44,404 nt of DNA from Elusimicrobiota bacterium (GCA_016207645.1 JACQPH010000037.1:1-44404), one strand, 5' to 3'. Shown: positions 14,031 through 21,891, counted from the first letter of the stretch. Made by a program: numbers and translations. Notes: generated by a model not told the origin, from the letters alone.

Positions 14031-14417
14031 GTGAAAACAGCGCGGATCCTGATCGTCGGAGGAGAGCCGGAGCTTGCCGAGCTCTGCGTGGCCACCCTCG
14101 AGAAGGAGAACGATAAGCATGTGCTCATGGTCATAGACCATGAGCACAGCGACCGTGCGGTCAGCATAGCGGAAGCGTTCAAGCCGGACCTGATACTTCT
14201 CCTCGCGATAAACCACATGTCGCCTTTGCGCGGGGAGGAGGTGTGCCGGCAGCTGCGCGCCAGCGTCATAGCCGGGGGCGCTAAAATAATGCTCTTCTCT
14301 TCCGGCAGCCTTAATAAGGGCCTGCGCACGGCCAAGGAATGCGGCGCCGACGCATTCATAAAGAAACCGTTCGACCCCGCTAAATTGCTGGAAATGATAG
14401 AGCTGTTGCTGGGCTAG
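14031..14417 (+). CDS. Degenerate CheY-like receiver protein
   Basis: 128 residues with a receiver fold (ARILIVGG... PDLILLLAINHM... KIMLFSSGS... GADAFIKKPFDPAKLLEMIELLLG). The phosphoacceptor Asp is replaced by Leu in PDLILLL, and the acidic pair after strand 1 reads GGE rather than DD. The Lys of strand 5 (IKKPF) and the Ser of strand 4 remain. It therefore probably cannot be phosphorylated and acts as a pseudo-receiver. The GTG at 14031 is preferred: GGGGAG lies 7 nt upstream, whereas the ATG at 14025 is too close to it. A perfect palindrome lies inside the gene at 14121-14147. Confidence 0.78.
   Translation: MKTARILIVGGEPELAELCVATLEKENDKHVLMVIDHEHSDRAVSIAEAFKPDLILLLAINHMSPLRGEEVCRQLRASVIAGGAKIMLFSSGSLNKGLRTAKECGADAFIKKPFDPAKLLEMIELLLG
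14121..14147. repeat. Perfect 12-bp inverted repeat inside a coding region
   Basis: GTGCTCATGGTC and its exact complement GACCATGAGCAC flank ATA, giving a 12-bp stem with 3-nt loop inside the pseudo-receiver gene. It encodes VLMVIDHEH. It could fold in mRNA or serve as a protein-binding site. Confidence 0.8.
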
Positions 14418-14632
14418 ATATAAGACTTTTTGGAGTTATTTCCACAGTCGGGGGTCAAAGTAGAGCGGAAATGAGGGCGGCTTGCCGGGGATCGGGCCCA
14501 AAGGGCCTATGTCCGGCGCGCCATTTTTTCACGCAGAACTGGGCCTTCCTGCTCTAGGTATCCATTGCGAGTTTGGCTACAATATCTTAGCGGTACGATT
14601 CTCCGGATATGCCGGAAACTAGGGGTACGTTA

Positions 14633-16519
14633 ATGAAAAAAATATTCTGCGCGGTGTCGGTGTTTCCCTCTCTGCTGATAGCCTCGGGCTTGATCTTCGC
14701 CTCAAGCGACGGGGTTATGCAGTTGTCGGCTGTCAGCGACAGTCTTCAGCAGACCCTGCAAGAACAGAAAGATTTTCAAGGCAAGCCGCCGCCCCAGGGG
14801 TGGCAGCCCGGGCAGCCCGGCAACCACGGCGGCCCTGGCAATGATCACAACGGTCCCGGCAACGACCACGGCGGTCAGCCCGGCCATCCGCCCCAGCCCC
14901 CGCAGCCTCCTCAGCCTCCCCAGCCTCCCCAGCCGCCTAAGCCGGTAGATACCACTCAGGCGCATAGGGATGGCATGAGGGATGGCGCCGAAAAAGGCGC
15001 CTGGGTTGGAAGGCGGGAAGGCTACGCGGAAGGTATCGACGCCGGAGAAAGGGAAGGGCGCAGGAACGGCACTAATGAAGGCGATACCGCGGGCAGGCAA
15101 TCGGGCTACAGGGACGGCTATGGCGTCGATCAGTCCGCCGGCACGCAGAAAGGCAATTATGACGGCCAGAACTCCGGTATCAGCAACGGCACCGCGGCCG
15201 GCCAGAAGCGCTGCTATGACGAGGGCTATACCAGCGGTTACAACTCCGCCTTTGACACGGCCAAACAGGCCGGGCTGCAGGATGCCGCTTCCTATAATGC
15301 CGGCTTCGCCAAGGGGCAGGCCGAGGCGGCCGTCATAGAGGCCGATAACGGGCAGAAGGCCGGTTATCAGGCCGGCTTCAGCCTGCGCGAGACCGAGCTT
15401 CAGAACTCTTTCTCCGATGTGAAAGCCATGCGGAACGTCTTACTGAAGGGCTTGACGATGGGTGAAAAAAGTAACCTTCCGATAGACCTTGTACGCCACG
15501 GGTATACGACCCCGGAAGAGAAACGCGCCTATGAGGAAGGTTATAAAGAGGGCTATCGCCATAGCTACCGGCGGGCGTACGACGACGCCAGGCGGGAAGG
15601 CTATAACGAGAGATACCACATGGCTTACAGGCGGGCCTACGACGCGCAGTTCTCGATCAGCTACCGGATCGGTTTCAACGACGGCAAAGAGAAGGGCTAC
15701 CAGGACGCTTATAACGCGGCGTATAACTCGGCGTACAACGCTTACTATCAGGAATACAGCCGCAGGGAATACCCCGGCGAGCGCGCCCAGGGCATGAGCA
15801 ACGGCCAGGCCGTCGGCACCAAGGAAGGCTTCGCGGCCGGCTGCGCCGAGCAGACGAAGCTCGGCTACAAGGCGGGCTACGAGAAGATGGCGGCCCAGGT
15901 GTACCCCGGCGCCTTCGAGGCCGGCAAGCAGTCCGGCGTCGCCGCGGCGGATAAATACTACGCCGAGAACCCGGTGCTGAAGGTCTTCAACGTCTCGTTC
16001 TACGACGAGAACAACAACGGCAAGTTCGAGGCGAGCGAGAACGTCATGCTGAAGGCCGAAATAAGGAACTTCGGCTTCCAGAAGTCGGACACCGTGGCCA
16101 TAGTGGTCACGAACGAGCGCGGGGAGCTGACCCTCCTGCCCGAGCTGCGCGCCGAAGGCGTGACCGGCAGGGCGAAAGCCGTGGTGACCCTTAACATCGG
16201 CCAGCTCTATGATGTCGTCGCGCCGAACTCGGACGCCCTGTACGTGAAGTTCACCGAGAAAGGCAGGTTCGTCGGCGAATACCGCCAGATGTACACGAGG
16301 ACGAACGCCAACAAGGTCGGCGTGGTGGCCAAGGACGACGCGGATGTCACGAAAAAAGACAGCTGGTTCTTCCCCGGCAAGATCACCACGCTTCACCGCG
16401 GCGACAAGGTCCTGATCACCGAGACCAAGGGAGATTACTACAAGGTCCGCAAGTCCGCGGTAAGCGGCGGGGAGTGGACCGAGGGTTTCATGAAGAGCGA
16501 TAAGCTGAGCCTGCAGTAG
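14633..16519 (+). CDS. Secreted GX3-repeat protein with C-terminal SH3 domain
   Basis: 628 residues. A signal peptide (MKKIFCAVSVFPSLLIASGLIFA) is followed by a Gly/Asn/His/Pro-rich stretch and a PQP-repeat linker (about residues 85-103). Next come two tracts of four-residue repeats. Tract 1 (about 111-218) has Gly or Ala/Cys every fourth residue, 13 glycines in a row from residue 114 to 162; tract 2 (about 300-430) has Tyr or Phe at position 1 and Gly/Ala at position 4. Such GxxxG helices pack tightly, as in deca-GX3 Yae1/Lto1 or FliH proteins. A CARDB-like segment follows (DENNNGKFEASENVMLKAEIRNFG, about 450-540). The C-terminus is an SH3b domain (about 575-628). AGGGG lies 6 nt before the ATG. 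Unknown role; probably cell-surface or periplasmic. Confidence 0.82.
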   Translation: MKKIFCAVSVFPSLLIASGLIFASSDGVMQLSAVSDSLQQTLQEQKDFQGKPPPQGWQPGQPGNHGGPGNDHNGPGNDHGGQPGHPPQPPQPPQPPQPPQPPKPVDTTQAHRDGMRDGAEKGAWVGRREGYAEGIDAGEREGRRNGTNEGDTAGRQSGYRDGYGVDQSAGTQKGNYDGQNSGISNGTAAGQKRCYDEGYTSGYNSAFDTAKQAGLQDAASYNAGFAKGQAEAAVIEADNGQKAGYQAGFSLRETELQNSFSDVKAMRNVLLKGLTMGEKSNLPIDLVRHGYTTPEEKRAYEEGYKEGYRHSYRRAYDDARREGYNERYHMAYRRAYDAQFSISYRIGFNDGKEKGYQDAYNAAYNSAYNAYYQEYSRREYPGERAQGMSNGQAVGTKEGFAAGCAEQTKLGYKAGYEKMAAQVYPGAFEAGKQSGVAAADKYYAENPVLKVFNVSFYDENNNGKFEASENVMLKAEIRNFGFQKSDTVAIVVTNERGELTLLPELRAEGVTGRAKAVVTLNIGQLYDVVAPNSDALYVKFTEKGRFVGEYRQMYTRTNANKVGVVAKDDADVTKKDSWFFPGKITTLHRGDKVLITETKGDYYKVRKSAVSGGEWTEGFMKSDKLSLQ

Positions 16520-16540
16520 AGGAACGAGACCCTAAATACG

Positions 16541-16574
16541 AAACCGTCCGCCTAAGGCGGACGGTTTTGTTTTA
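16541..16574 (+). terminator. Intrinsic terminator of the GX3-repeat gene
   Basis: Stem AAACCGTCCGCC/GGCGGACGGTTT with TAA loop followed by TTTTGTTTT, directly after the stop codon. Confidence 0.9.
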
Positions 16575-16658
16575 GGGCTGCGTTCTGTGGAATCGGGCGC
16601 CAATACCGCGAGTCGGGAAATTCAGCATTGCCAAGTCGCGGGTTGATGGGGAATTCGC

Positions 16659-16682
16659 TGAAAATAAAGACCTGCCCCCTTG
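16659..16682 (-). repeat. caggtcttta-type repeat, copy 1
   Basis: On the minus strand aagggggcaggtctttattt matches the plus-strand copy at 20354-20377. Sequences of this type resemble REP-like repeats linked to RAYT transposases in other bacteria. Confidence 0.5.
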
Positions 16683-16723
16683 ATCCGCTGCGGGAAAGGC
16701 GGGCTGCCGGGCCCGAAAGGCTT

Positions 16724-17104
16724 TTACCGGGCCGCGGGCCCGGAAATATCCTCTATCCGGAATGTCACCAGGCCTTTGGTCGTTCCCCGTATCTCTTCGA
16801 CGTACACCGAGTATTTTCCCATCGTTACCGTCTGCCCCGCCCGGACCTTGAAATCCTTCTCCAGCGGGGGGGTACCGTCCAGGAATAAGGTCAAAGCGGC
16901 CATCAACCCCTTCTTTTTTGCGCCGGCTTTGTCGACATCCGCGGTTTCGACTATGTTCGCTACGCCCAGCCGGAGTTCCCGGAAAGCGCCGACATTCCCC
17001 TGTTGTACCTGTATAAGCTCACCTCCTGATCCGGGCACTTTTTCCGACGGGACGCAGCCGCCCAGACCGACAAGGACCAGCGCTGGCAATAATAGGTTCT
17101 TCAT
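16724..17104 (-). CDS. Lipoprotein paired with the calpain-like protease
   Basis: 126 residues. A signal peptide ends in a lipobox (LVLVGLGGC), so Cys is the likely lipidation site. The mature part (VPSEKVPGSGGELIQVQQGNVGAFRELRLGVAN...) is a small beta-rich domain (KDFKVRAGQTVTMGKYSVYVEEIR) of unknown function. The ATG at 17104 has AAGGAA about 10 nt upstream and lies only 5 nt after the stop of the calpain-like gene, so the two are co-transcribed. A partner or inhibitor role for the protease is possible but unproven. Confidence 0.8.
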   Translation of the reverse strand: MKNLLLPALVLVGLGGCVPSEKVPGSGGELIQVQQGNVGAFRELRLGVANIVETADVDKAGAKKKGLMAALTLFLDGTPPLEKDFKVRAGQTVTMGKYSVYVEEIRGTTKGLVTFRIEDISGPAAR

Positions 17105-17109
17105 GAAGA

Positions 17110-18657
17110 TCATTCCTTCTGCTGGATGGGATTGACGTAAACTTGCGAGTAATTGTTCTTGAATTCGTCTTCGGTGAGCGTGACGTTCTTGAATCCCCAC
17201 GGGTTGCCCAGGGTCACGGTCTTTTTCTCCGTGTCCACGTTAAGGACGTAGTACGCGTGATCGCCGACGACGCTCAGGTCGGAAGGCTTCGACTTGCTCG
17301 CCACCGTCAGGGCATAGCCCTTCTTCTCCCAATCGGTAAGCTTCTGGAGGCTGGTGGAGCCGGTGGAATGCGTGCTGCTCGGCTTGCCGGTTATTTCCGC
17401 CATAGCGGCGCTTGGCCAGCCGCCGTTGCCGATAGCGTCGTAAGAACCCTTGAACTTGGCGTAGGCCTTCTCATAGACCATGCCCCACATATTCTCCCGC
17501 TTTCCGGTCTCGGAAGTGCCTTTGGAATTGTTGAACTCGGGGTTGCCCATCCTTGTCGGGAATTGATTGTCCACGGTGATGGTTTCTTTCGTGTAGTTCG
17601 GCCCCCAGGGCTTCCACCACGGTTTCTCGCGGTAAAAATCCACGGAGTAGGTCCCGTCCTTGTTCTCGCGGATGCTGTTCTTGATATATTCCGGGTCCTT
17701 TTTAGCCACGGCTGCCGCGGAGGCCAGGAAGTAGCAGTCCCCGGTCTGGCCCTGGTTGATGGCCAGGGTATGCATATCGCCGCTCTTGCCCGGGCCGGTA
17801 GTATACAGATTTCCCTCTATCTTCTGGTATTTAACGTCCGTCAGGGACTTGTTGAACTTCGGATTCTCTCCCGGTTTCCCGCCAAGCGCCGGCGGCGCCT
17901 GGACTTTCCGCATCAATTCGAGTTTCTGCTCTTCCGCGGATTTCCCGGCCGGCTTCATCGAGCCCGGCTTCAGCGAGAGCCGGCTGCCGGACAGCTCGGG
18001 CGCGTCCTTGCCGGCGGTCCCGCCGTCGAAGAACTTGTCCAGGGCGGCGGAATCGCCCTTGTTCGCGCTGTTGGAGACGTTGGAAAGGCGGCTGCCGGCG
18101 CCCTCGGTGTTGAATTTCTCCAGTTGTTTCTGCCGCTTGGCCGCATCCTCGCCCAGTTTCGGTTTAAGCGCCTGGTACCTGAAAGCTTCTTTATATTGTC
18201 CGGACCAGGAAACGTCGTTCTCTTCCAGCCACCTGATATCGTTCTCGGTCAAAACGCCGTTCTCCCGGCGCGCGGCGATCCCCTTCAGGATACGGGCCTT
18301 TTCCGAGAGGGTACCGCCCTCCTCCTTGAAACAGGCCCTGGCGTCCGCCAGCGCGTCGGGGTCGAGCTCCGCCAGGAGGTCGCCGTCTAGCGGGCTGGCG
18401 GAAAGCAGCTTGACCGATCTCCCGGCTTCCGCGCAGGCGCGCTTGGCCTCCGAGAGCATGGTTTGCCGCTCTTCGGCGGGGAAGGAGTCCCAGGCGGACT
18501 CGTCTACCTCCTGTCTTTGTTCGAGATAGTCCCAGTAGGCATGGGTGGTGGCGCGCCATTGAGCGCCGCCGGCGGCGTCCAGCGCCGCCAGCCCCGCGTT
18601 CTGCGAGAAACAGAACAAGGCTGCGAGAGCGGCCAGGTATAGGATCTTTTTAGGCAT
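17110..18657 (-). CDS. Secreted calpain-type (C2) cysteine protease
   Basis: 515 residues. A signal peptide (MPKKILYLAALAALFCFSQNAGLAA) precedes about 250 residues of unknown N-terminal domain and linker, then a C-terminal calpain protease core. The active-site segment INQGQTGDCYFLASAAAVA carries Cys308, His467 lies in GDHAYYVL and Asn485 in GNPWGF, the expected C-H-N order. No EF-hand is obvious. Bacterial calpain-like enzymes of this layout are sparse and poorly studied. GAGGGG precedes the ATG. A TTGACT-17-TAGACT promoter lies upstream, and a lipoprotein gene follows after 5 nt. Confidence 0.9.
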   Translation of the reverse strand: MPKKILYLAALAALFCFSQNAGLAALDAAGGAQWRATTHAYWDYLEQRQEVDESAWDSFPAEERQTMLSEAKRACAEAGRSVKLLSASPLDGDLLAELDPDALADARACFKEEGGTLSEKARILKGIAARRENGVLTENDIRWLEENDVSWSGQYKEAFRYQALKPKLGEDAAKRQKQLEKFNTEGAGSRLSNVSNSANKGDSAALDKFFDGGTAGKDAPELSGSRLSLKPGSMKPAGKSAEEQKLELMRKVQAPPALGGKPGENPKFNKSLTDVKYQKIEGNLYTTGPGKSGDMHTLAINQGQTGDCYFLASAAAVAKKDPEYIKNSIRENKDGTYSVDFYREKPWWKPWGPNYTKETITVDNQFPTRMGNPEFNNSKGTSETGKRENMWGMVYEKAYAKFKGSYDAIGNGGWPSAAMAEITGKPSSTHSTGSTSLQKLTDWEKKGYALTVASKSKPSDLSVVGDHAYYVLNVDTEKKTVTLGNPWGFKNVTLTEDEFKNNYSQVYVNPIQQKE

Positions 18658-18695
18658 ATTTAACCCCTCAAAACGCCGCGGAGGCCGGCTTCTAT

Positions 18696-18724
18696 AGTCT
18701 AAGGGAAAAATATGGATAAGTCAA
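18696..18724 (-). promoter_or_regulatory. Promoter of the calpain-lipoprotein operon
   Basis: On the minus strand TTGACT and TAGACT are separated by 17 nt. The leader to the ATG at 18657 is about 32 nt. Confidence 0.7.
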
Positions 18725-18735
18725 TAGAAAGATGG

Positions 18736-18756
18736 AAAAGGCGGCAGGAGCCTTTT
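18736..18756 (-). terminator. Terminator after the NmrA-like gene
   Basis: Stem AAAAGGC/GCCTTTT with a 7-nt loop, ending in a T-run on the minus strand. Confidence 0.55.
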
Positions 18757-18842
18757 CGGGAGACTTTTTTCTGCCTGGCGGCGCGGGACGCCCCCGCCGC
18801 CCCGGTTTCCCGGGTCGGCGGTAAAAGCGGGCGCCCCGGCGC

Positions 18843-19724
18843 TTAATGCGCGGCTACCGGCCACTTGACCTTATGCGCCCATTGCTTCAAGGTAAGGGCC
18901 TTTATTCCGTACTTCCCGGCCACGCCGGGGATGTCGACGTTCAAGCCCACGCTGTTGAACCACTCGTACATAGTGGCCATCTCCGGGCTCGCGGCGCGCA
19001 CCTCCTCTATGGGCAGCTCGGCGTACAGTATCTTCCTGCCGAGCGCCTCTCCCAGCACCTCCGCCGCTTCCGGCATCGTCATTTCGTCCCCGGCGAAGTC
19101 GATGGCCGTGCGGTCGAGGCCGGTGTTCTTTTCGAACGCCAGAAGCGCGTACTTCGCTATATCCTCCGCCGCCACCATCTGCAGCTTCGTGCCGGGTTTG
19201 AGCGCTATGGTCAGCCGCCCCTTCTCCAGCGCCGGCCACAGCCAGGGGCTCCGGAAGTTCTCCATGAAGAACGCGGGGCGCAGCACCGTATAGGACTTGA
19301 GCCCCAGGTCCTTTAAGCTCCGCTCGACCCGCGCCTTGCTTTCGAAGTACGGGATCCCGGTCTTCCTGTCGGCCGAGGCCACGGAGCTGTAGACATACTG
19401 CCGCAAGCCGGCGGCTTTCGCCGCGGCCGCGAAGCGCTTCGCCTGTTCCTCTTCCCGCGCGGTACCTCCTTCCATCGGCGTGAAAACGCCGAAGGCGCCC
19501 CAGGCGCCGTCGAGCGCCCGCGTCACGTCTTCCGTCGCGTTGAGGTCGCATTTCAGTATCTGCGCCCCGAGGGCCGAAAGCTCCCTGGCCCTTTCGTTCT
19601 CCGTCCTGCGCGTAAGGCCGCGCACGTAGTAGCCGTTGTTTAGGAGTTCTCTGGCCACCGCGTTGCCCTGGGTGCCGGTAACTCCGCAAACCGCCACGGT
19701 CCTGCTATTCTTGTCGGTTTTCAT
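18843..19724 (-). CDS. NmrA-like NAD(P)-binding protein
   Basis: 293 residues with a Rossmann fold. GVTGTQGNAVARELLNNGYYVRG carries the GxxGxxG dinucleotide motif, followed by TRRTENERA and YVYSSVASADRKTGIPYFESKARVE. The atypical SDR Tyr-x-x-x-Lys is replaced by YFESK. The C-terminal part (YAELPIEEVRAASPEMATMYEWFN) matches NmrA-type redox sensors or quinone/NAD(P)H-dependent reductases. The ATG at 19724 has GGAGGGGGAG 3-4 nt upstream and is preferred over the start at 19790. A palindrome AAGACA-G-TGTCTT lies upstream at 19774-19786 and may be an operator. Confidence 0.88.
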   Translation of the reverse strand: MKTDKNSRTVAVCGVTGTQGNAVARELLNNGYYVRGLTRRTENERARELSALGAQILKCDLNATEDVTRALDGAWGAFGVFTPMEGGTAREEEQAKRFAAAAKAAGLRQYVYSSVASADRKTGIPYFESKARVERSLKDLGLKSYTVLRPAFFMENFRSPWLWPALEKGRLTIALKPGTKLQMVAAEDIAKYALLAFEKNTGLDRTAIDFAGDEMTMPEAAEVLGEALGRKILYAELPIEEVRAASPEMATMYEWFNSVGLNVDIPGVAGKYGIKALTLKQWAHKVKWPVAAH

Positions 19725-19773
19725 AACTCCCCCTCCGATACTCTTACTTTGTTCTTCGCAGGAAGGCGCTTTT

Positions 19774-19786
19774 AAGACAGTGTCTT
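19774..19786. promoter_or_regulatory. Palindrome upstream of the NmrA-like gene
   Basis: AAGACA-G-TGTCTT is a perfect 6+1+6 inverted repeat about 50 nt before the start. A regulator binding site is plausible but unproven. Confidence 0.35.
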
Positions 19787-19894
19787 TCAAATCTCGTTCC
19801 TGCTCCTATCTTAAGTCTAAGCTAAAGACCGCGGGTATTCAATGGCCCGTTCGCCAATTTTACTGACTTAGTTCCACTAAGAAGCAGTAGAGAC

Positions 19895-19928
19895 TGCCGG
19901 GGAAGCCCGCGGTATTGTTTGCTAGAAT
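19895..19928 (+). promoter_or_regulatory. Hairpin/T-tract/TAGAAT composite promoter, unit 5
   Basis: An imperfect GC hairpin, tract TATTGTTTGC (10 nt), then TAGAAT (19923-19928) with TGC as extended -10. The neighbour to the left is divergent. The ATG follows 6 nt later. Confidence 0.6.
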
Positions 19929-19934
19929 CTGGGT

Positions 19935-20240
19935 ATGCAGCCCGACTATCCGCTTTACGAAGAGATGGTGCGCCGGGGGTCGCGCGGGCGCTGGTTCTGG
20001 CGTATCGGGAGCTGGCTTTACTCCGCGGGCCTGCTCGGTATGGTCCTTGTGCTCGCTATCTGGCCCGTGGCGGTATTCTTTAAATTCGGCAGAGCGGGCG
20101 TCTCCTACGCTGCAGCGCTGCTGGCCATGGCGGGGCTGGTGGCGCTGGGCAGTTACCTGCGGAAGGTCTCCTACCGGATAGCGCTGGGCGAGGGGATGGA
20201 TATCGCTCAATATTTCGAGAAGTCCGGTAACGGGAAGTGA
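19935..20240 (+). CDS. Two-TM membrane protein
   Basis: 101 residues. A charged N-terminus (YPLYEEMVRRGSRGRWFWRI) precedes two hydrophobic helices (about residues 27-48 and 57-75) and a basic/acidic tail. Leaderless: the ATG is 6 nt beyond the TAGAAT and no Shine-Dalgarno is present. Unrecognised, with no operon partners. Confidence 0.65.
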   Translation: MQPDYPLYEEMVRRGSRGRWFWRIGSWLYSAGLLGMVLVLAIWPVAVFFKFGRAGVSYAAALLAMAGLVALGSYLRKVSYRIALGEGMDIAQYFEKSGNGK

Positions 20241-20353
20241 GCCGGAGGGAAAATGGCGGCAAACCTTTTTAGCGGTTTAAAGGTTCCATGATAGAGAAAA
20301 CTTGTTTTTCTAAAGCCGCCCCGGGGAACCGCGAGGAGTGCTAGGGAGGAAAA

Positions 20354-20377
20354 GAAGGGTCAGGTCTTTACTTTTGA
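20354..20377 (+). repeat. caggtcttta-type repeat, copy 2
   Basis: aagggtcaggtctttacttt pairs with the minus-strand copy at 16659-16682, about 3.7 kb away. Confidence 0.5.
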
Positions 20378-20387
20378 TCTTTCGCAG

Positions 20388-20414
20388 CCGCCGGGAAAGC
20401 CCGGCGGTTTTGTT
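20388..20414 (+). terminator. Hairpin terminator without a promoter
   Basis: Stem CCGCCGGG/CCCGGCGG with AAAG loop then TTTTGTT. It has the same hairpin as the composite units but no TAGAAT follows. It may terminate the gene at 19935. Confidence 0.7.
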
Positions 20415-20524
20415 CCGGCGGGGAGCGCCCGGAGATTTGACCGGGATTTGATGTTTCCCGGGGGAATATTTAATGGCTTTGTAATAGACTATTAAGGAAG
20501 CTTCGCTGCTCAGTAAGAGGCGGT

Positions 20525-21388
20525 ATGAGGAACTTCCTGGTAGGGATAATGATCATTTTATCCCCGGTCTTTGTCCGGGCCGCCGACGGCCTGTATACGG
20601 CCAAGCTGGTCCGCCTCACCAACGACGTGCTTTTCAGGCGCACGGGTTCTTCCGACTGGGGGAAGGCGGGCCCGCTGATGGACCTGTTCACGCGCGACAC
20701 CGTATACACCATGGCCGCCTCCCGCGCCGAGATCCGGTTCCGCACCGGCGAGCTGCTGGCCCTGGCGCCCAACACGCTGATAGTGCTCCGCCCGCCGGGC
20801 AAAAAGGAAGCGGACGCGGAAATGGTGGCCGGCGAGCTGCTCGGCAGGCGCACGCGCATTATAACGCGCAATGCCGTCATACTGCCCAAGACCGCGGACG
20901 CCGAGTTCAGCGCCAGGCTGAAAGAGGACCTCACCACCGTCGTAAGGGTTACGCGCGGTGTAGCCGAGGTGGAGGCGCAGGGGAAAAAGGTGGAGGTACG
21001 GAAGGGCTACTATACCGAAGTGAAGCCGGATATGGCGCCCTCGCCGCCGGTGGAACTGCCGGCGCGGCCGAAGACAGGGCCTCAAGCGGCGGTCGCCGTT
21101 CCGGACGGGGCCCCGCCGGCGGCGGATGCCGAGCCGCCTCCGGTCACGGAATACGACTTCCTGCCGCCCGACGCTCTCGACTCGGTGGAAACGCATACAG
21201 GCTACAGGCTGCAGGTGGCGAAAGACCGGGACTTCGGCGTTATCGTCCTTGACGGGACCTACGGCATTTCGGAGAGGCCGGACCTGGAGAAGCTGCTTCA
21301 GCCCGGGGATTACTACATGCGCGCGGCGAAGATAGACCTTCTCGGCTACAAGGGCAAGTTCAGCGCCCCGAAGCGGATAAGGATATAG
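20525..21388 (+). CDS. FecR-like domain protein, secreted
   Basis: 287 residues with a signal peptide (MRNFLVGIMIILSPVFVRAAD) and a FecR-like domain (about residues 30-170: GSSDWGKAGPLMDLFTRDTVYTMAASRAEIRFRTGELLALAPNTLIVL and TVVRVTRGVAEVEAQGKKVEVRKG). A Pro/Ala-rich linker (about 175-210) leads to a C-terminal domain (TGYRLQVAKDRDFGVIVLDGTYGI... GDYYMRAAKIDLLGYKGKFSAPKRI). This secreted layout, without an anti-sigma transmembrane helix, is common in envelope-associated FecR proteins. GTAAGAGGCGGT precedes the ATG. No sigma factor is nearby. Confidence 0.85.
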   Translation: MRNFLVGIMIILSPVFVRAADGLYTAKLVRLTNDVLFRRTGSSDWGKAGPLMDLFTRDTVYTMAASRAEIRFRTGELLALAPNTLIVLRPPGKKEADAEMVAGELLGRRTRIITRNAVILPKTADAEFSARLKEDLTTVVRVTRGVAEVEAQGKKVEVRKGYYTEVKPDMAPSPPVELPARPKTGPQAAVAVPDGAPPAADAEPPPVTEYDFLPPDALDSVETHTGYRLQVAKDRDFGVIVLDGTYGISERPDLEKLLQPGDYYMRAAKIDLLGYKGKFSAPKRIRI

Positions 21389-21419
21389 CCGGAAAGGACC
21401 CGAGCGCGCGTATTCGAGG

Positions 21420-21454
21420 CCGCCGGGCTTTCCGGCGGTTTTGTTTTGTAGAAT
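21420..21454 (+). promoter_or_regulatory. Hairpin/T-tract/TAGAAT composite promoter, unit 6
   Basis: Stem CCGCCGG/CCGGCGG, tract TTTTGTTTTG (10 nt), then TAGAAT (21449-21454). A 27-nt leader with GGAGAGG precedes the gene, so not all units give leaderless mRNA. Confidence 0.75.
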
Positions 21455-21481
21455 AAAGGGCGGACGGGGAAGGAGAGGGCT

Positions 21482-21856
21482 ATGAAAAGACCGATATTTT
21501 TTTTCGGGGTTCTGGGCTTGCTTTGCGGCTGCGCTACCACCGCTAACTACAAGAAGGCCGTGCATTCCTGGGTGGGGGCCGCGGCCGAGGCGCTGGTCGG
21601 CAGCTGGGGGTACCCGGCGAGGACGTTCACGGCGCCCAACGGCAACACGGTCTACGAGTACGCCAGCAGCGAGAGCTATACCACCTCGCGCTTCACTACT
21701 TACCAGTACAACCCGCAGACCGGGACCGGCTACGCCACTACTTACGGCGGCGACACCTTGAATTTCCACTGCAAGACTTATTTTGAAGTGAACGGCGCGA
21801 AAAAAGTCGTTAAGGCTTCGTTCAAGGGGAATTCCTGCAAAGCGAACGCCCCATAG
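21482..21856 (+). CDS. Small lipoprotein
   Basis: 124 residues with a lipobox (VLGLLCGC) at about residue 17. The mature domain reads SWVGAAAEALVGSWGYPARTF then TVYEYASS, and ends NFHCKTYFEVNGAKKVVKASFKGNSC. This WGYP...YEY...CKTxFEV layout is seen in small lipoproteins of many Gram-negative bacteria, and its function is unknown. Three Cys are in the protein, the first probably lipidated and two potentially disulfide-bonded. GGAGAGGGC precedes the ATG. Confidence 0.85.
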   Translation: MKRPIFFFGVLGLLCGCATTANYKKAVHSWVGAAAEALVGSWGYPARTFTAPNGNTVYEYASSESYTTSRFTTYQYNPQTGTGYATTYGGDTLNFHCKTYFEVNGAKKVVKASFKGNSCKANAP

Positions 21857-21891
21857 AACGCGTCGCGGCTCGATCCGAACAGGAGCGGCTT

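Noticed and set aside
14609-14632. Upstream ATG for the GX3-repeat gene
   Set aside because: It would put a polar extension in front of the signal peptide and has no ribosome-binding site; 14633 has AGGGG.
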